Source of the DNA: Prunella strophiata
Taxonomy: Eukaryota; Chordata; Aves; Passeriformes; Prunellidae
Direction: 5' to 3'
Assembly (NCBI GenBank): GCA_036583965.1
Contig: JAZBQD010000014.1
Coordinates: 66,246,395 to 66,310,394 of the forward strand
Length of the DNA: 64,000 nucleotides
The notes beneath the pieces were generated by a model. That model saw nothing but the letters and a program-made list of their open reading frames with translations, was not told the origin of the DNA and searched no databases. Within the stretch, counting starts at the first letter, position 1. Each line of letters opens with the position of its first letter. A program made the position numbers and the translations under genes. Positions 13,659 through 27,035 of the stretch are shown in pieces.

Positions 13659-14432
13659 TGTACTGGGCTTGCATGGCAAGGTTTTGGTAGCTGGGGCTGC
13701 AGAGGTGGCCAGTGTCTGCCCCTGGGTTGGACAGAGCCAGGCACAGCTTGCTCCAAAACCAGCCTTGGCCAAAAGCTGAGCTCACCAGTGAAGCTGGTGA
13801 CATCTCTGAGATAAGATAGTTAAGGAATGGTGAAATCCACAGTGCAGCAGTTGTGAGAGAGGAGAGAGATAAAAATATGTGTGAATCATCTCTGCAGACC
13901 CCAAGGTCAGTGGAGGAGCAGGAGGAGGTGTTAAGCACCAGGGCAGAGAGGCATTGGCAGCTCTGGAGAAGTCCATGGTGAGGCAGCTTTGCCCCTGCAG
14001 CCCATGGAGGGAGCAGAGATCCACCTGCAGCCCATGGAGCCTCCTGGCAGAAACCATGGCCCTGGAAGAGGAACCCACACCAGGAACAGGATTTCTGGCA
14101 GGAACAGCAGCTTGTGGGAAAGGTCCCTGCTGGAACAGTTTGTGTAGGACTGTATCCCTTTGGAGGGACCCCACCCTGGAGCATGGGAAGAGCGTCAGGA
14201 TTAAGGAGCAGCACAACCCAAGTGTTATGAGCTGACCTGTGCTATTTTTAATTGCCAGTAAATTACTTTTCCCAAGCCAAATAGGTTTTTCTCATGAGTG
14301 TAATTGGTGAGTGACCTCCCTGTTTATCTTGATACATGAGCTTTTTGGTTTTTTCTTTTCCCCCAGTTGAGTAGGAGGAGTGAGAGCAGGTCAGTGGGCA
14401 CCTGGCAGCCAGCCAAGGGTCAACCCACTGCA
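13659..14432 (+). mobile_element. Avian endogenous retrovirus LTR (solo), forward
   Basis: Begins TGTACTGGGCTTGCATGGC followed by aaggttttggtagc, the start of an LTR family common in bird genomes. It ends near the motif agccaagggtcaacccac, the family's usual 3' end. The middle holds the characteristic tandem-like phrases cagcccatgg/ctggagcatggg, and the 3' third holds attggtgagtgacctccctg. The element at 32626-33371 has the same layout in the other direction. No internal gag/pol/env sequence adjoins it, so it is a solo LTR. Flanking target-site duplication was not clear, and the exact 3' base is approximate. Assignment to a named family (ERVL-like versus ERVK-like) needs a library search. Confidence 0.75.
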
Positions 14433-17400
14433 GCAATGCTGAGGATGTGGACAGACTTAAACTTTGCAGGCCTCTGTTCCTGTGAGTTCTCCCCAGTCCT
14501 GGTTCCCTGAAGCTGCCAGGGATGGCAGCATGAGCAAATTGAGCAGTTGGGCTTTTCTGTCATGGGTTGCAGTGCACTCACATGATCCTGTTTACCAACT
14601 CTGCCCAGAGCAGTAGCTTCAGCAGAGTGAGAGACAAAGAGCAGTGATGTGGTCAACAAGCACTGTAAATCCAGGACTGGATGTCTGAATGATGTCCTCC
14701 TGTCTTTTCCTTTCTGCTCTCTTAATGTACTACCTAGGAAAATCTGTCTGAGTTAAAAATAAAACAGTTAATAAGCTTTGTAACATTTCCAGCTGCTGGT
14801 GTGTAGTAATTGGTTTTGAAACAGTATTAACTGGTATGCTAGTGGATATTTTTGAGCAGTTTTGGCTGATAAGTGTTAGAAATTGTGAAGTCATTGCTAC
14901 CATTAGGAAATGTCAACAAATTATCCTGTGCATCCTAGTTGTGATATAATTTCATGATATGAGGAGCTTGGAGAAGAGATAATCGAATTAGGGCTAATGA
15001 GAATGCTCTTGAATGTGAGGTGGTTGCTGGTGGACAAGGGGACACAAAATTTATTTGACATATCTGAATCATTCCTGCTGCTGTCAAATTGCTATTTAAT
15101 AGTTTGGTCTGGGCTTTGTTTATCTGACTAAGCTGCCTTGGCAATTTCAGATTACTTTTTAATTTAAAACAACTTTTCTGCAGTATTTTTTATTTTTTTC
15201 CTCTCAAACCTATTTTTACCCACCTTTTATCTGCCATGCAGCTTTCATCAGTTAAGTTCATAGATTTCTGATTAGTGGGAAAACCTTTGTTTCCAATTAA
15301 AAACTAAAAAAAAAAAAAACAGCTTAGAGCTTCTTATTTGGGAATAATTATTTTTAATACAAAGACATTACAAAATGGCTATAACATGAAAATTATTGCA
15401 GCTCTTTTATAATTTTATTTTTTCCCCTCCACAGTTAAAGAAACCTGTAGATGAGCTTGTTTCTCAAGCATTCTTTTTTATTCTGAGCCAAATGTGAAAA
15501 GTCCTTCAATTAAAATTTGGGCTAAATCCTACAGTCCCATGTGAAGGCTGTAAATATTTGGTATTCTATTTATATGAGCTAAGAAGCTTGAATTTAAAAT
15601 ACTGATGGCTGATTGATGTATCAGGGAACTGGCTGATACTGGACCAGTAATGACATACCAGTTAAACTAAGGAAGTTACCTCTGAGGTGTAAGAATAAGA
15701 AATTTGCCTTGCTTGCCCTGAAGTGGCTACAAAGCAGATGTATCTGATAGTCACATCATTACAGTGGCTTATAAATATTGGAGTTCCCTGGGTCATATCC
15801 TTATCCTTAAAACTTGCAGTTACCTAAAAGGTGACTATAAAGTTCTTAAAAATAAGCTAATTATTACCTTATTTGTATTATTTTTGTGCTGGTGAGTCTC
15901 AGTTGTGTGTTGGAGAAAACTGTGCTTTTCAAAGTTATTTAGTGTTCATAGACCCTTCACACTAACTTGTGCCATAGCCTAGTCTTCTCCAATTTTTTTC
16001 TATTTCTTCTTCATCTTATTAAGAATATGCAGTTGTTTTCCATCCATATTTTGCCTCCATGAGTTTTCCTTTAGGCTTTTGATTTTTTTACGTTTTTTTT
16101 TTCCCTTTCATTTCAGCATTGCTTGTGTAAGCAGAGAGCTACCAAATAGTGCTGATGTAATATACAGGTGTGAAGGAGGAAAACAGGTGCAAGGTGGTGG
16201 GAAGATTGGTACTCAGATTTGATGGAATGTTGTAATCCCATACCCCTTACTGATGATGACTTCTGCATGCTTAAACTTGACAGCAAATTATATTCTAGCA
16301 ATTTGGATACCTCATCCTTTTAAAATGTCATTCCTTAGCTAAAACATCACACTTCCTCCCCCCTTGCTTTCTGTATGCTCTTTTGTTATTGTTTGCCTTT
16401 GTACTGTCATTAGGTGTGACTTGTGAATTCTCACACTCTGCTTGTCAAGTCTCAGAAGGTGTTACATTAACAAACAGTGACACAGGTCACTGCCTCTCTC
16501 TGGGTCAGGGTGAAGGTTGCAGTGGTCAAGCTGAGCAGCAGTGCTTGGGCTGCATTTCCATCAGCCCTGGAGCTCTGGGTGCTGCAGCCTGCACCTGCAT
16601 CCACAGCATTGGAATAGATTTGGACCTCTCAGAGAGGAGGAGAGCCTCTCATTGCATTCCCTACCAAAGGTTTTTAATTTAGTGAAGCCTGATTAGCTGA
16701 GTTTCAAATTCCATGTATTTGTCTTGTGCCTTTGCTTAAAATCCTGTCTGTTTATCTGAGAAGAAGTGACTAAGTCTTTGTTGAAACACCACCTGGGCTC
16801 AGTAGCACCTGAAGAATAATGTCTGTTTGTGATATTGTTTTAATTGAGAGAACTTCCCCAGGGTGTGCAGCTGACTCATTTTTCAGAGAAACCTGTCATC
16901 AGTGTGTCTGAGGTGGCCTGACTGTTATCCTGGGATTAAGCAGCCTCTTGTACCTCAGTACAAAGTACTCTCTGATGCTTTTGTTTTTCTACATTTATAG
17001 CACATGTTATCTCAATAATGTGAACCATTGGTTCCTGTTGTCAACACTTAGGTTTTGTGTGCTTCCTCCAAAACAGTGGGTGGTGGCAAATAGAGTATGT
17101 GTGAGTAATTTTACAGGGTTTAATAGTTACACCCCTGGATTTTTCTCTGCCAGAGAATAAAGTGAGCTAGAGAAGGAGAAAGTGTAGAAATTCTGCTCAC
17201 TATTTAAGTAGAGTAAGGTTTATACTGATGACTAATGCACCCTAAAACCTGTTGTCTTTAGTGTGGATTATAGTAAAACAAATTGAAGTTGAAAATTATG
17301 TTTCTTCTTTTTCCCCAGCCTTAAGAGAGACTGAGTTGTTTGTAAATTCTTTCAAGAACTTGCTGTCATAACAAGAAGTTTGTTGTTTAATTGAGTGGTT

Positions 17401-20007
17401 TCAGAAAACTGTAAAAACAGGAGAAATATTTGGTAGTTTTCGTTCACTCTCAGACTTGTGTGATAGATGACAACTGTACATTTGCTGAAGAGGGAAAAGT
17501 TGATGAAAGGTTGTTGGATTTTCATCCAGTTTGAAGCCTTTGTAGTGATAGTTCCTTATTCTTCCAAAATATTGTAATTGAAGGAATGTTCATTATGTTT
17601 ATCCTTTTAGTTTCCCATCCTATTCTAGACCTTTCAGGAATATGTTTGCAGAGATGATTTTGTTATACTGCATTACAGTTCTTGCTTCAAGAAGAGGCTT
17701 TGGCTTTGGTTGTAGTAACATCAGAAATGCAAAGCTGTCATTTTAACATGTACTGAAGAAATGTCTTCAGTGGTAAGAGGGAACCACAATTCATAACTAA
17801 AATATGTTTTCCCTTGCAAGTAATTTTGGGTTTAACTTCACTGATGAAAATTTCACTGATGAATTTGCTGAATTTCCATGTGAGGTAGATGGACTTCAGA
17901 ATAAGTGTTGCCCCTCATGGGGAAGGTTTCCTGCCTGACCACTGTGTCTACCTCTCCAAGTCAAAAAAAGGATTTAAAGGCCCTATAGGCTCATGCAGAG
18001 CTTTGACCTCTAAGTTGTCTCTCTGCACCTGGTTTTAGTTAGAGCTCAAAGCTGTTGTCTTGTGGAGGTTGGTTGTTTGATTCATGCCTGGGTAACCAGT
18101 CAGCCCTGTTGCTCCTGGTCCATCTGAGCTGCACAAATGAGAGCTTGAACCCTCCCCAAAGTGCTGAATATCTTAATTGCATGTCTGCAGGCACAGCAGA
18201 CAGTGGGTGGATGTGTGTTTAAATCCCAGCTGGTGCTGTTCCTCCTTCTCTCTGGTGGAGAGAGCAGCTCATGTCTGCCCTAGGGGAGGGTTCTGCAGTG
18301 GGTCTGCTTTTCCCAGGGAACAGGATCCTGTTTGCCAGGTGCAGCTCCACAGGCTCAACCAAGTCCTGACTCTTCCTGTGGGTTTTGGTTCTGTGGGGGA
18401 TATGAAACTCACAGAGGTTGAGAGGGATCTGTTGGGAATGAAATAGGTTATATGGGCTGGACTGGAATCCATAAAAGGCTTTATTTGTGTATTGTCCTAG
18501 GGCTAATGCTGATAAACTGGAATAGGGATTTCCAAAGTATTGCATCAGTGTTTGTATTAGATGAAGTAGGCTTTCTCAGTTCAGTGAGTTTAAAACTGCT
18601 TTTTAAAATTTCAGGTAATTTTCTGCTGAGATATGAGAATCTGTGACAGATTTTTCTGGGTTATGGGTGGTTTTCTTTGGTTTGGCTTTTTTCTTTAACA
18701 GAGTGTAGTGGTTTTAAAGCAGATCATCATTAGTAGGTTCAGTGCATTATTGACTTCAGCATAAACTAATGGATTTTTTTCTTGATGGCTGTGTGTAAGA
18801 ATTAACATCATGTTTGTTTTGCAGCAGGAACTTGTTAAGGTGTTCACAGCATGTGTTTGTAGTTCATTTTGCATCAGTACTGAAATAAAAGTACTGATTT
18901 TGGGAGAAGTAGCATTGAAAACTTGATGGTGGGTTTGTGTTACTGAAGTACCTCAGTGCTTATCTTGTTCTAAGACAATAAAAAGAAAGTGTTACTGATA
19001 TGCCTGTTAATGCACTGATTATTAAGGATTTTCTTACTGGTACAGTGTTCTGTAGATACACAGCCAGAAAGTTTGTGATCTTTTTTCTTCCCCTTTTCTC
19101 CCCATCTTTGGGTTGTTTTAGCCAAACTCTGAAGTTGTTTTATATTGACAAAGGTTTTAACTGATGCAAACTACGTGGAAGCAAAGAAATTCATACTGGT
19201 ATTGCTAATTAGCAGTATGAATGCAGCCTGATTGTGATTTGGTGGGTATGGCACTGGGATTTGTTGCAGCTGCTCTGCTGGGTTTATTGCAGCTCCTCAG
19301 CTCGGGGCTGGGACTAGGCACACAGGACACCCTTGGAGGCCCTAATTCCTGTTTTGCATGGGAAATGCCATGGCTGTTTACTTTGTTCTGTTTACCAGTC
19401 CTCAATCAGTGAAACTGAAAACAACAGAACCTTCTTGTCTACCATTAACTTCCTTTTCTCATAGCAAAGATGAAGAAACTTCCCCTGTTTCTGCTGCCAT
19501 TTGACAAACTTGTTAACCTTTCATCTGATTGTCTCTTACTCCTCCAGCCTTTCCTACAACCATTTTATAAACATAAAAACCATGGATCTACTGCTGCCTG
19601 ATTCTTAAAATTATTTCCCATGTTCAGAGGGGATTTCAGCATTTCTTCCCCTCTCTTAAATGTCATTTTAGTTTTTAATTAAGTGAATGACAGATACTGT
19701 AAGTAGCCAGTTATTCAGCTCCATGCTGTGTAGACATGACTGATACAAGCAGGCAGGTATCTAAATTTGCCTTGATGTCTTTCTGTGGACTTACTCAGAC
19801 TTAACAATCAGCCACCAAGAGAAGGTTTAGTGTCATGTGAGCTTCTTGGTGCCATTCAGACTTTTCAGAGGATTCCCTTAGAGGATCCTATTGTACTTAA
19901 GGTATTAACAGTGCAGTTAAAATGTTTATCTGCTCAAAGATGAATAGCTCAGAGACACAGTAATAGAAGAAAGCTGTTCAGCTGTGGTGAACTCAGTATT
20001 TTTTTAA

Positions 20008-20029
20008 TTTTTTTTTTTTTTTTTTTTTT
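20008..20029 (+). repeat. Poly-T tract (22 T)
   Basis: A homopolymer run preceded by tttttaa. No adjacent retroelement body is seen. Confidence 0.97.
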
Positions 20030-23000
20030 GTGAAATGCTGTAAGTATGTTAGGATTATATTAAAAGTTGAACAGAAGGGCCTTGCAGCTCCTCTCACTGC
20101 TACTGTGCTTTCTGGTTGTTCCTTCAGTGTATCCCAATGGTAGCTGGAGGGATGCCTGAGATCCACACTCTGTGGTGTGGATCACAGCAGTCTGTCTAGC
20201 AGCCTGCAGTAACTGGAGTAACTGGTGTAACATGCTGTTGCTGGAATAAATCAAGAAATGGTTTTTTTCATCCTGCCACAACTTTCATAGTACTTAAGAT
20301 TTTATTTTTCTGTTGTGTATTGGGCTGAAACTGAATTTAAAGCCTGAAAATGAATGCCAAGGTGTCTCCCATGCTGTGCTCACACAGGCAGAGCAGCAGC
20401 TCCGCCCCTGGGAGGCTCAAGTTGAGGTGTGAACAGAGACTGCAGGGAGGTTTTCTCCCACTTTTGGGCTGTGAACTTCACATTGTCTCTTCCAGGCGAA
20501 GGCAGAAAGGTCAAAGGCTGGTAGTACCTGTGCAGCTGGGGAGTAAATTCTGGTGATTTCAGGAGCTGCTCATCTGTTGCTTGTTTGTGAACATTCCTTT
20601 GCCAAAGTCTCATGTGGGAAGGTCTCAGCTGTGGGTGCTGAGCAGGTCTGGGGAGCTGCTGCTGTGTCCCCATGGGGCTGTTCAAGCTCTGCTCCTGCCA
20701 CCTTCAGTCAGAGCTGGTGTTTTTCTGAGCTGGCTTGGAGCTCTTTAGCCTTGTTAAGTGGCAGAATAGCATGAATTGCAAAAACAAACCCTCCTTTTCT
20801 TCCTGTTGTAATCAGTTAAATCGGCTGTGTAATTAAATGATGAGCTGGACTGTGGGTATGTCAGTGTATTCACAGCTTGTCTGTGCAGAAGAACAATTCT
20901 CTTTATTTGAGCTGGTATAAAATGATACCAATATCGATGAAATTTTGTAACTAGAGACCTGTTGTAGCTTCTCTAGCCCCACAGAAGAAATAAACCAGCT
21001 TCCTCAAAAATTAAGGACTGCCCTCTTTTCAAAAATTACATCCAGAGTCTGTATGAGTGTTGTCTTGGTGATGTTTTAAACTGGGAATAGACTTCACATC
21101 ATTAATGCTGAATTTTAAAATAAAATTGTTTGCTTCATAAATTTTGACTAATGCAGAGAGAAAAATGATTAATCAGGAGACTTAATATAATTAGTGCAGT
21201 GTGACAACTGACTACTTAAATATGTCTGTTAATGTGGGAAGCATAGCTGTTGTTATGAAATGTTCTACTTGTGTCCAGAATTGAAAATATTAGAACCATT
21301 TTACTCTTTAAATTGATGTGGCAAATCTTAGTGCTGTGAAAACATTAATATTCTACCACTAATTATGATGTTCAAAACAGGAAATCTGAAATTATGTTGG
21401 AAATAATGTCAGCATTTTGGAGAATTTTTTTAATGTTATTTTGATTTATGTTGCTGGGAAAAAAATGATTTTATATGTCATCCTGATATATGGCATTGGG
21501 AAAGCAAAGAAGAAATTTATTGCAGAGAACTGCTATGTTCAATCTTGCTGAAAGATGGTTTTGCTTGTGTGTTTAGTAGCCTGTCTTGGTTAAAAGAAGT
21601 ATGAGCAGCCTCAGTGTACAGAAGGGATATTTTAGTTCTCAAAAGCCTCTGGGAACTGCAGGCTTAATATACTTCTAAAGTACAAGGGAACAGAAGTAAA
21701 AAAAAAAGGCATTTTCAGCTACATTTGCTTATAAAATCATAACCAGTACCTGAAAAGCCAGTGTAAAAGGATGCCTTGACTTATATTAGGTTGAGGGTAA
21801 AATTCCTGAAATATTTCTGCTTTTCATCTGTCAATACTGCTTCTGAGGTCAAGTGTCTGATCTTACCATGTAATGAAACAGATGATTTGCAGCATATTTT
21901 ATTAAGACATAATTGTAAAGGCTAGGGCTAGTGCTGGGAAAGGTCATGGATTTCAGGGGGAGTGTGGGAGTAATACTCATGAGCTGTAGATGAAACAGAT
22001 TTTATGTTACAGTGAGATCAGTTCTAGCCACAGCAGGAGTTCTAAGAAATGTAATCTTTCAGTGGAAGACCATAAAATGACTTGCAGTAGTAGAAAACCT
22101 CCTGTGTTTTTCCATGAAGGCTGTGTCTCTGTTGTTCTGTGGCTGCTGGGTTAGAATGTGTGCCACACACAAGGCTGCCTGTGTCCCCTGGAACTGCAGG
22201 ATGCAGATCTGTCCCCCTGGCCACTGCAACAGTCAGCAGTGTTTGCATCTCCTGAAAGACAAACATGTAGGTGAGTGACCACTTCTGTGTGGCCACAATG
22301 CTGCTCTTTCACAGCACTGAGGACAGAGAAAAATTGTAATGAAAAGGCCAGATACCAACTACGCCCTTGGGAAGAGAAGAACAAAGGATGACTTAAGCTT
22401 AGACATAAGACATAGCTACTTGTGGCACAAGTCAGACCAGTCTTTACATACTGGCAAGCCCCAAATTATACCCAGCCTGAGTTTTTACATTTAAATCTAT
22501 TAAGAGCTGCCATAAATGTTGCAGGTTGTGTTGACAGAGGTTTGGGCAGGAGGCTGGGTTGTATGTTGGTTTTGTCCTCTTTTTCTTTCAAGAAAGGAGC
22601 ATTGTTTAAAATTGGGCTTACTCTTTTCAGTATAGCTTGTTGAAAATTGGCAATTATGGTTTCTTCTGGCTTTGCAACTGATTATGTTAACCTTCAGCAA
22701 ATTAATTATCTTCTGGCTCACGACTGCACACAACACTTTGTAAAATGGAATTACAGTAGAACCCTGCCAGATCTTGTCACTCCACTTTGTAACCCTTGTG
22801 GGAACCTTCATAAGGCTCAGTAGTGAGGTGATGACATGAACATTCCAACTGCAGCTTCCAGCTGGTTAGGTGTAGGTATTGCTGGTGGAGTGATCTGATT
22901 TTAAGGTGCAATTATTTACATGAAACACACAGAAAAACAAATTGCAAATTAGGACTAATTAAATTGCCAAGTTGTATTTTATTAGAGTATGTTATTTTTC

Positions 23001-24450
23001 TGTTTTATTTCTGGTTTTTTTTCCTGAGTTTTGTGCTTTCATTGCTCCATTAACTAAAAGTGTTAGTAAGGCTATGATATTAAAAATAAGATGATAGGCA
23101 TATAGCAGTAACTGATTAATATTGGTAGAATTTGTGTAAGCCCTTTAGTCCATTGTTGCTTAAAAGCAAGACAGAGTGTTTGATTTAAATTCTGTGCAAT
23201 ACACAGACTCCTAAATTCTCATTTCATGTTTTGACAGAGGCTTCCTCTGTGGAATGTCACTTAGCAGGGCTGCCTTGATTTCCCTGCTCTTGCTTTGAGT
23301 TCTGTGGAGATCACTTTAAAATTGATTTGAGAGGGTTTTTAGTAGCAGTTAATTCTACTAATTTCCAAAGTGACCACTTTGCATTGGTGAATGTGCAGTG
23401 TCTCATAGGGGATGTTCCAAAACTGCAAGAGTTCTACCATAGTGAAACTTGATTTTTCATTAAGATGAGAGTTCAGTCACGTTTCTTCAGAGAAGTTAAA
23501 TCTTTACTTTCATATTTTTCACTCATTACTCCTCATGCTGTAAAACTACAATAGTGTCTACTCTGAATGCTGATTATTAAGAGGAGGAGGGTGCATGTGT
23601 TTTGCTGTTGCAATGGGCTTTTTTAGTGCAGAGTATAATGCAATATATTGATTTTCCAAAGAGTTTTACTCTATGCTTTTAGCTTTTTCTTTTCTTTGGA
23701 ATAGAGAGAAGTTTCAGTTAAGCCAAAATCTTACCTTTTCTGTGTGTAAGTCTACTTGGAAAACACTCACAAAATCGAGACATGCTAAACTTGAGAGACG
23801 TTAGAGAAGTATCAGTATAGATATCTCTAGTATAGCTATAGTGTACATATGTGTGTGTTAGTAATATGGCTTATTGCTGGGATTAGTGTGTGGTAGAAGA
23901 GCAGCAGTGATGTTAAAAAGCAAATTGTTTCCAAGTGGTGAAGGGATGAGAGAGTTAACCTGGGACAAATGCTTGTGTTCATTGTGTGTAACTTCTTGTC
24001 ATCCTCACCACAAAAATGCTCACAGATAAGGAAACAGAAAGTAGCTGGTTTCAGTTGTTCTGTTATGAGCAAAGTGGAAGATTATTTCTGTGTAGCAAGA
24101 GGATTAATGTTGTGTGTGTCAGCAGTAAGAAAATGCTGCTTTTGAGGGAAATGTGCCTGGTAGTGGACATGGCACTGGCTTAGTCTAAACTCATACTGAT
24201 TCCAGAGACTAAACTATTGACACCTGGGCTTGGGTGGGATCCATGAGCAGTAATCAGTGGTAAAGACAAAGGAGCTGCTGCTCATTTCCAGGCTCAATGC
24301 TCTGCCACACGATATGGGGAGGAAGGTTAAAACAATTGAAGGAACTGTTCTTTTTTCATTCTCTGGGGATAAAAGAATAGTCCCAACACACTTGATCAGA
24401 TCTGCCTGTTCCTGGCATTTTAGCACTTCTCTGAGTGCAAGAAAACCACA

Positions 24451-24625
24451 AAAGGGTTGAGGCTGGAAGAGACCTCTGAAAGTCATCTGGTGCAACCCTC
24501 TGCTCAAGCAGGGCTGTGCAGAGCTGGCTGCACAGGACCATGTCCAGACATCTCATGAACATCTCCAAGGATGGAGAGAGATTCCACAGCCTCCCTGGGT
24601 AACCTGTGCCAGTGCCACTGATCAT
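24451..24625 (-). mobile_element. CR1 LINE 3' fragment
   Basis: Reads, as the reverse complement of the CR1 3' end, ttgaggctggaagagacct ... tctggtgcaaccctctgctc ... ctccaaggatggagagagattccacagcctccctgggtaacctgtgccagt, which is a typical avian CR1 order. It is 5'-truncated, as nearly all CR1 copies are. It lies antisense to USP6NL. Confidence 0.85.
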
Positions 24626-25636
24626 CTTTCAGCTGGCTTCACAAAGTGTCTGGTAGTGTGTGTGCCCTGACTTGCTTAGGTTAAGGTATGGAATTGGCTG
24701 GTTCCTGGCTGCAGGCATCACATAGCAGCAGAATGGCACTGTCGAGAGAGCATGTGTGGGGGCTAAAGTCTGTGCAGGAGAATGGCTTCGTGTGTTTGTC
24801 CTGGGATATTTGGTACAGAAATCTGGTTTTCAGGTTTTACTCATGAATTTTTGTACTTTTATCAACAAAAATATTGTTGTCAACTTCTGACATCCTGGGT
24901 GTTTCAAGTCCCCAAGTTAACTTGAACAGTAAAGGAATTTTGTTCAGACAATATGTGAAATCTCCATTCTTTAGGTAGGAAATGCCAGTTACAGAAATCT
25001 AAACTGTATTTCTAGAGTTACCTAATTTAGTGGTTTCTTAGGTAACAAGCCAGAAAAAGGGTACTTCAAGCCCCATTTCAAGTAAGTCCTTTCAGTAAGA
25101 CGCTTTTCCTGCAGCACTTGGAAAACACCAGTAAGAATTCTTGCCCAAGAGTATAACAGTGATGTGTTACAGGAGCCCTGGCCTCTGAGGCTGTTTGTTC
25201 AAATCCTTTTGTTTATTATGAGCTGGAATGCAGGGCTGTGGGCTGGGCTGGAGAACACCAGCGTGGTGCCTTCGTGACACTTGGCATTAACAAATGGCAT
25301 CTTTGTTCCAGCCTCTGCAGCTCCTGGAGCTGTAGAGGGGCTGTGTCTGGAAAAAGGAGCACGTGTCAAGTGGCTCAGTTGTGTGGAGCAAATGCAGCAA
25401 GTGGAGGAGGAGAACTTTCCCCCCAGTCATTTTTGATAAACTGATTTAGAATATGGTCTAGAAGCAAACAGATTTACTTCATGAAGACTAAAGCAGAGCT
25501 CTACAAGGACTGGGAAGAAAATGACAGTCTAAAGACTGGTAAAGTGTTGTGTAAAATTTTATGTACTGTTCTTTAATTGTTTTCATTGTGCTGTTATTAT
25601 CTCTCATTTCAAATTAGCAGAAACTGAGTTTTAAAT

Positions 25637-25652
25637 AATAATAATAATATTT
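25637..25652 (+). repeat. Short (AAT)5 repeat
   Basis: Five AAT units followed by attt; too short to be strongly unstable. Confidence 0.85.
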
Positions 25653-26359
25653 AAGGAATATAATTAAGTTTAATGGTAGAAGAAATGTAGCTCAGTTAAC
25701 TTCTGGAAATACGTATTTCAGAGAAAGTGTTGCCATGCAAAAGGGACTTTCTAACTAACTAGTTCATTTTATGTTAAAAGCTCTTCTCTTTTTTAGAAGT
25801 TCTCTTTGCATGAAGAGAAAGTATAATAAATGATGCTTCATCCCTTTTGTTCAGAGCAGCTTTAGTATTGATGTGCAGGTATTTACCAAGATTCTTCCTT
25901 TTGAACGTGGTGTACCCACAGCAAAATACTATTAAGTGTACGTCATGGCTTTTATTGCGTTGTTTATGGGAATGAACTGGAAGGAAAATAAACAGCCTGA
26001 GTATTTAAGGGACTTTCTGCTATGACCAGAGACTTTGTTTATTGCTCTGATATGTGCTTTGAATGTGTAGATGCATAGCAGCTGGTGGTGATGCCTGCAG
26101 ACAGGAATTTGTGCCAGTGCAGCTCTTTGAGCAGTGGGATGTGTAATGTGCAAACAAGTAAGAATTTTAGTGAAGTAATGGGAAACAAATTAACATTTTC
26201 AATTCTTTTGGGGTTTTCAGAGTGCTCTGCAGTGGAGAGACAATGATGGTGGGTTAAAGGACAAAAAGGAAGAATTTCCTATTTTGAATTTGGGGCTTTT
26301 CAGAATTTGGGATAAGGTGACACAGGATGCTCTTGGTATATTGAGCCTCAGCCCTGTGG

Positions 26360-27035
26360 AAAGAGTGTCAGTTCTGAGGGTGCTGGTCCTACAGTGGGTG
26401 AGCCTGAGCCAGTGTGTGCCCAGGAAGGCCAGTGGCATCCTGGCCTGTACCAGCACTGGTGTGGCCAGCAGGACCAGGGCTGTGATTGTCCCCCTGTACT
26501 CAACACTGATGAGGCCACACCTCAAATCCTGGGATCAGCTTTGGCCCCCTTGTGACCAGAAGGACATTGAGGTGCTGGAGCATGTCTGGAGAAGGGAATG
26601 GAGCTGTGGTAGGGTCTGGAGCACAGGTCCTATGCAGAGTGACTGAGGGAGCTGGGGGGTGTTTATCCTGGAGAAAAGGAGGCTCAAGGGGGAAACTTAT
26701 TACTGCTCTCCAATCTCCTGCCAGGAGCGTGTAGCCAGGTGGGGGACTGGGCTCTTCTTGCAGTAACAAATGACAGAATGAGTTGAAACTACTTCAAGAT
26801 GCATTGAGGTGGTTTAGATTGGATATTAGGAACAATTTTGTTCCCTAAAGGGTTGTCAAGCACTGGAAATAGGCTGCCTAGGGAAGTGGTGGAGTTACCA
26901 TCCCTTGAGGTATTTAAAAGCACTTGGTGCTTGGGGGCATGGTTTAATGGTGGGCTTGGCAGTGATGGGTTAATGGTTGGACTCAATGGTCTTAAAAGTC
27001 TTTTCCAACCTAAAAAAAAATCTGTGATTCTTCTT
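26360..27035 (+). mobile_element. CR1 LINE 3' portion (end of ORF2 plus 3' UTR)
   Basis: A roughly 0.7-kb forward CR1 copy. It contains catcctggcctgtaccagc, gtggccagcaggaccagggc, ctcaacactgatgaggccacacctc, ggacattgaggtgctggagc, agattggatattaggaacaa and ggttggactcaatggtctta, in the order of the reverse-transcriptase C-terminus and 3' UTR. The original reading frame is broken by substitutions and indels. The usual 3' ATTCTATG octamer run is replaced by a run of nine A then tctgtgattcttct. The 5' boundary is approximate. Confidence 0.9.

Noticed and set aside
13627..14216. 195- and 144-codon minus-strand ORFs over the forward LTR
   Set aside because: Antisense to a stop-poor LTR; two overlapping frames are both open, which points to composition and not coding.
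26284..26646. 120-codon plus-strand ORF
   Set aside because: It falls largely within the CR1 copy and does not follow the element's ancestral frame intact; it is a remnant, not a gene.
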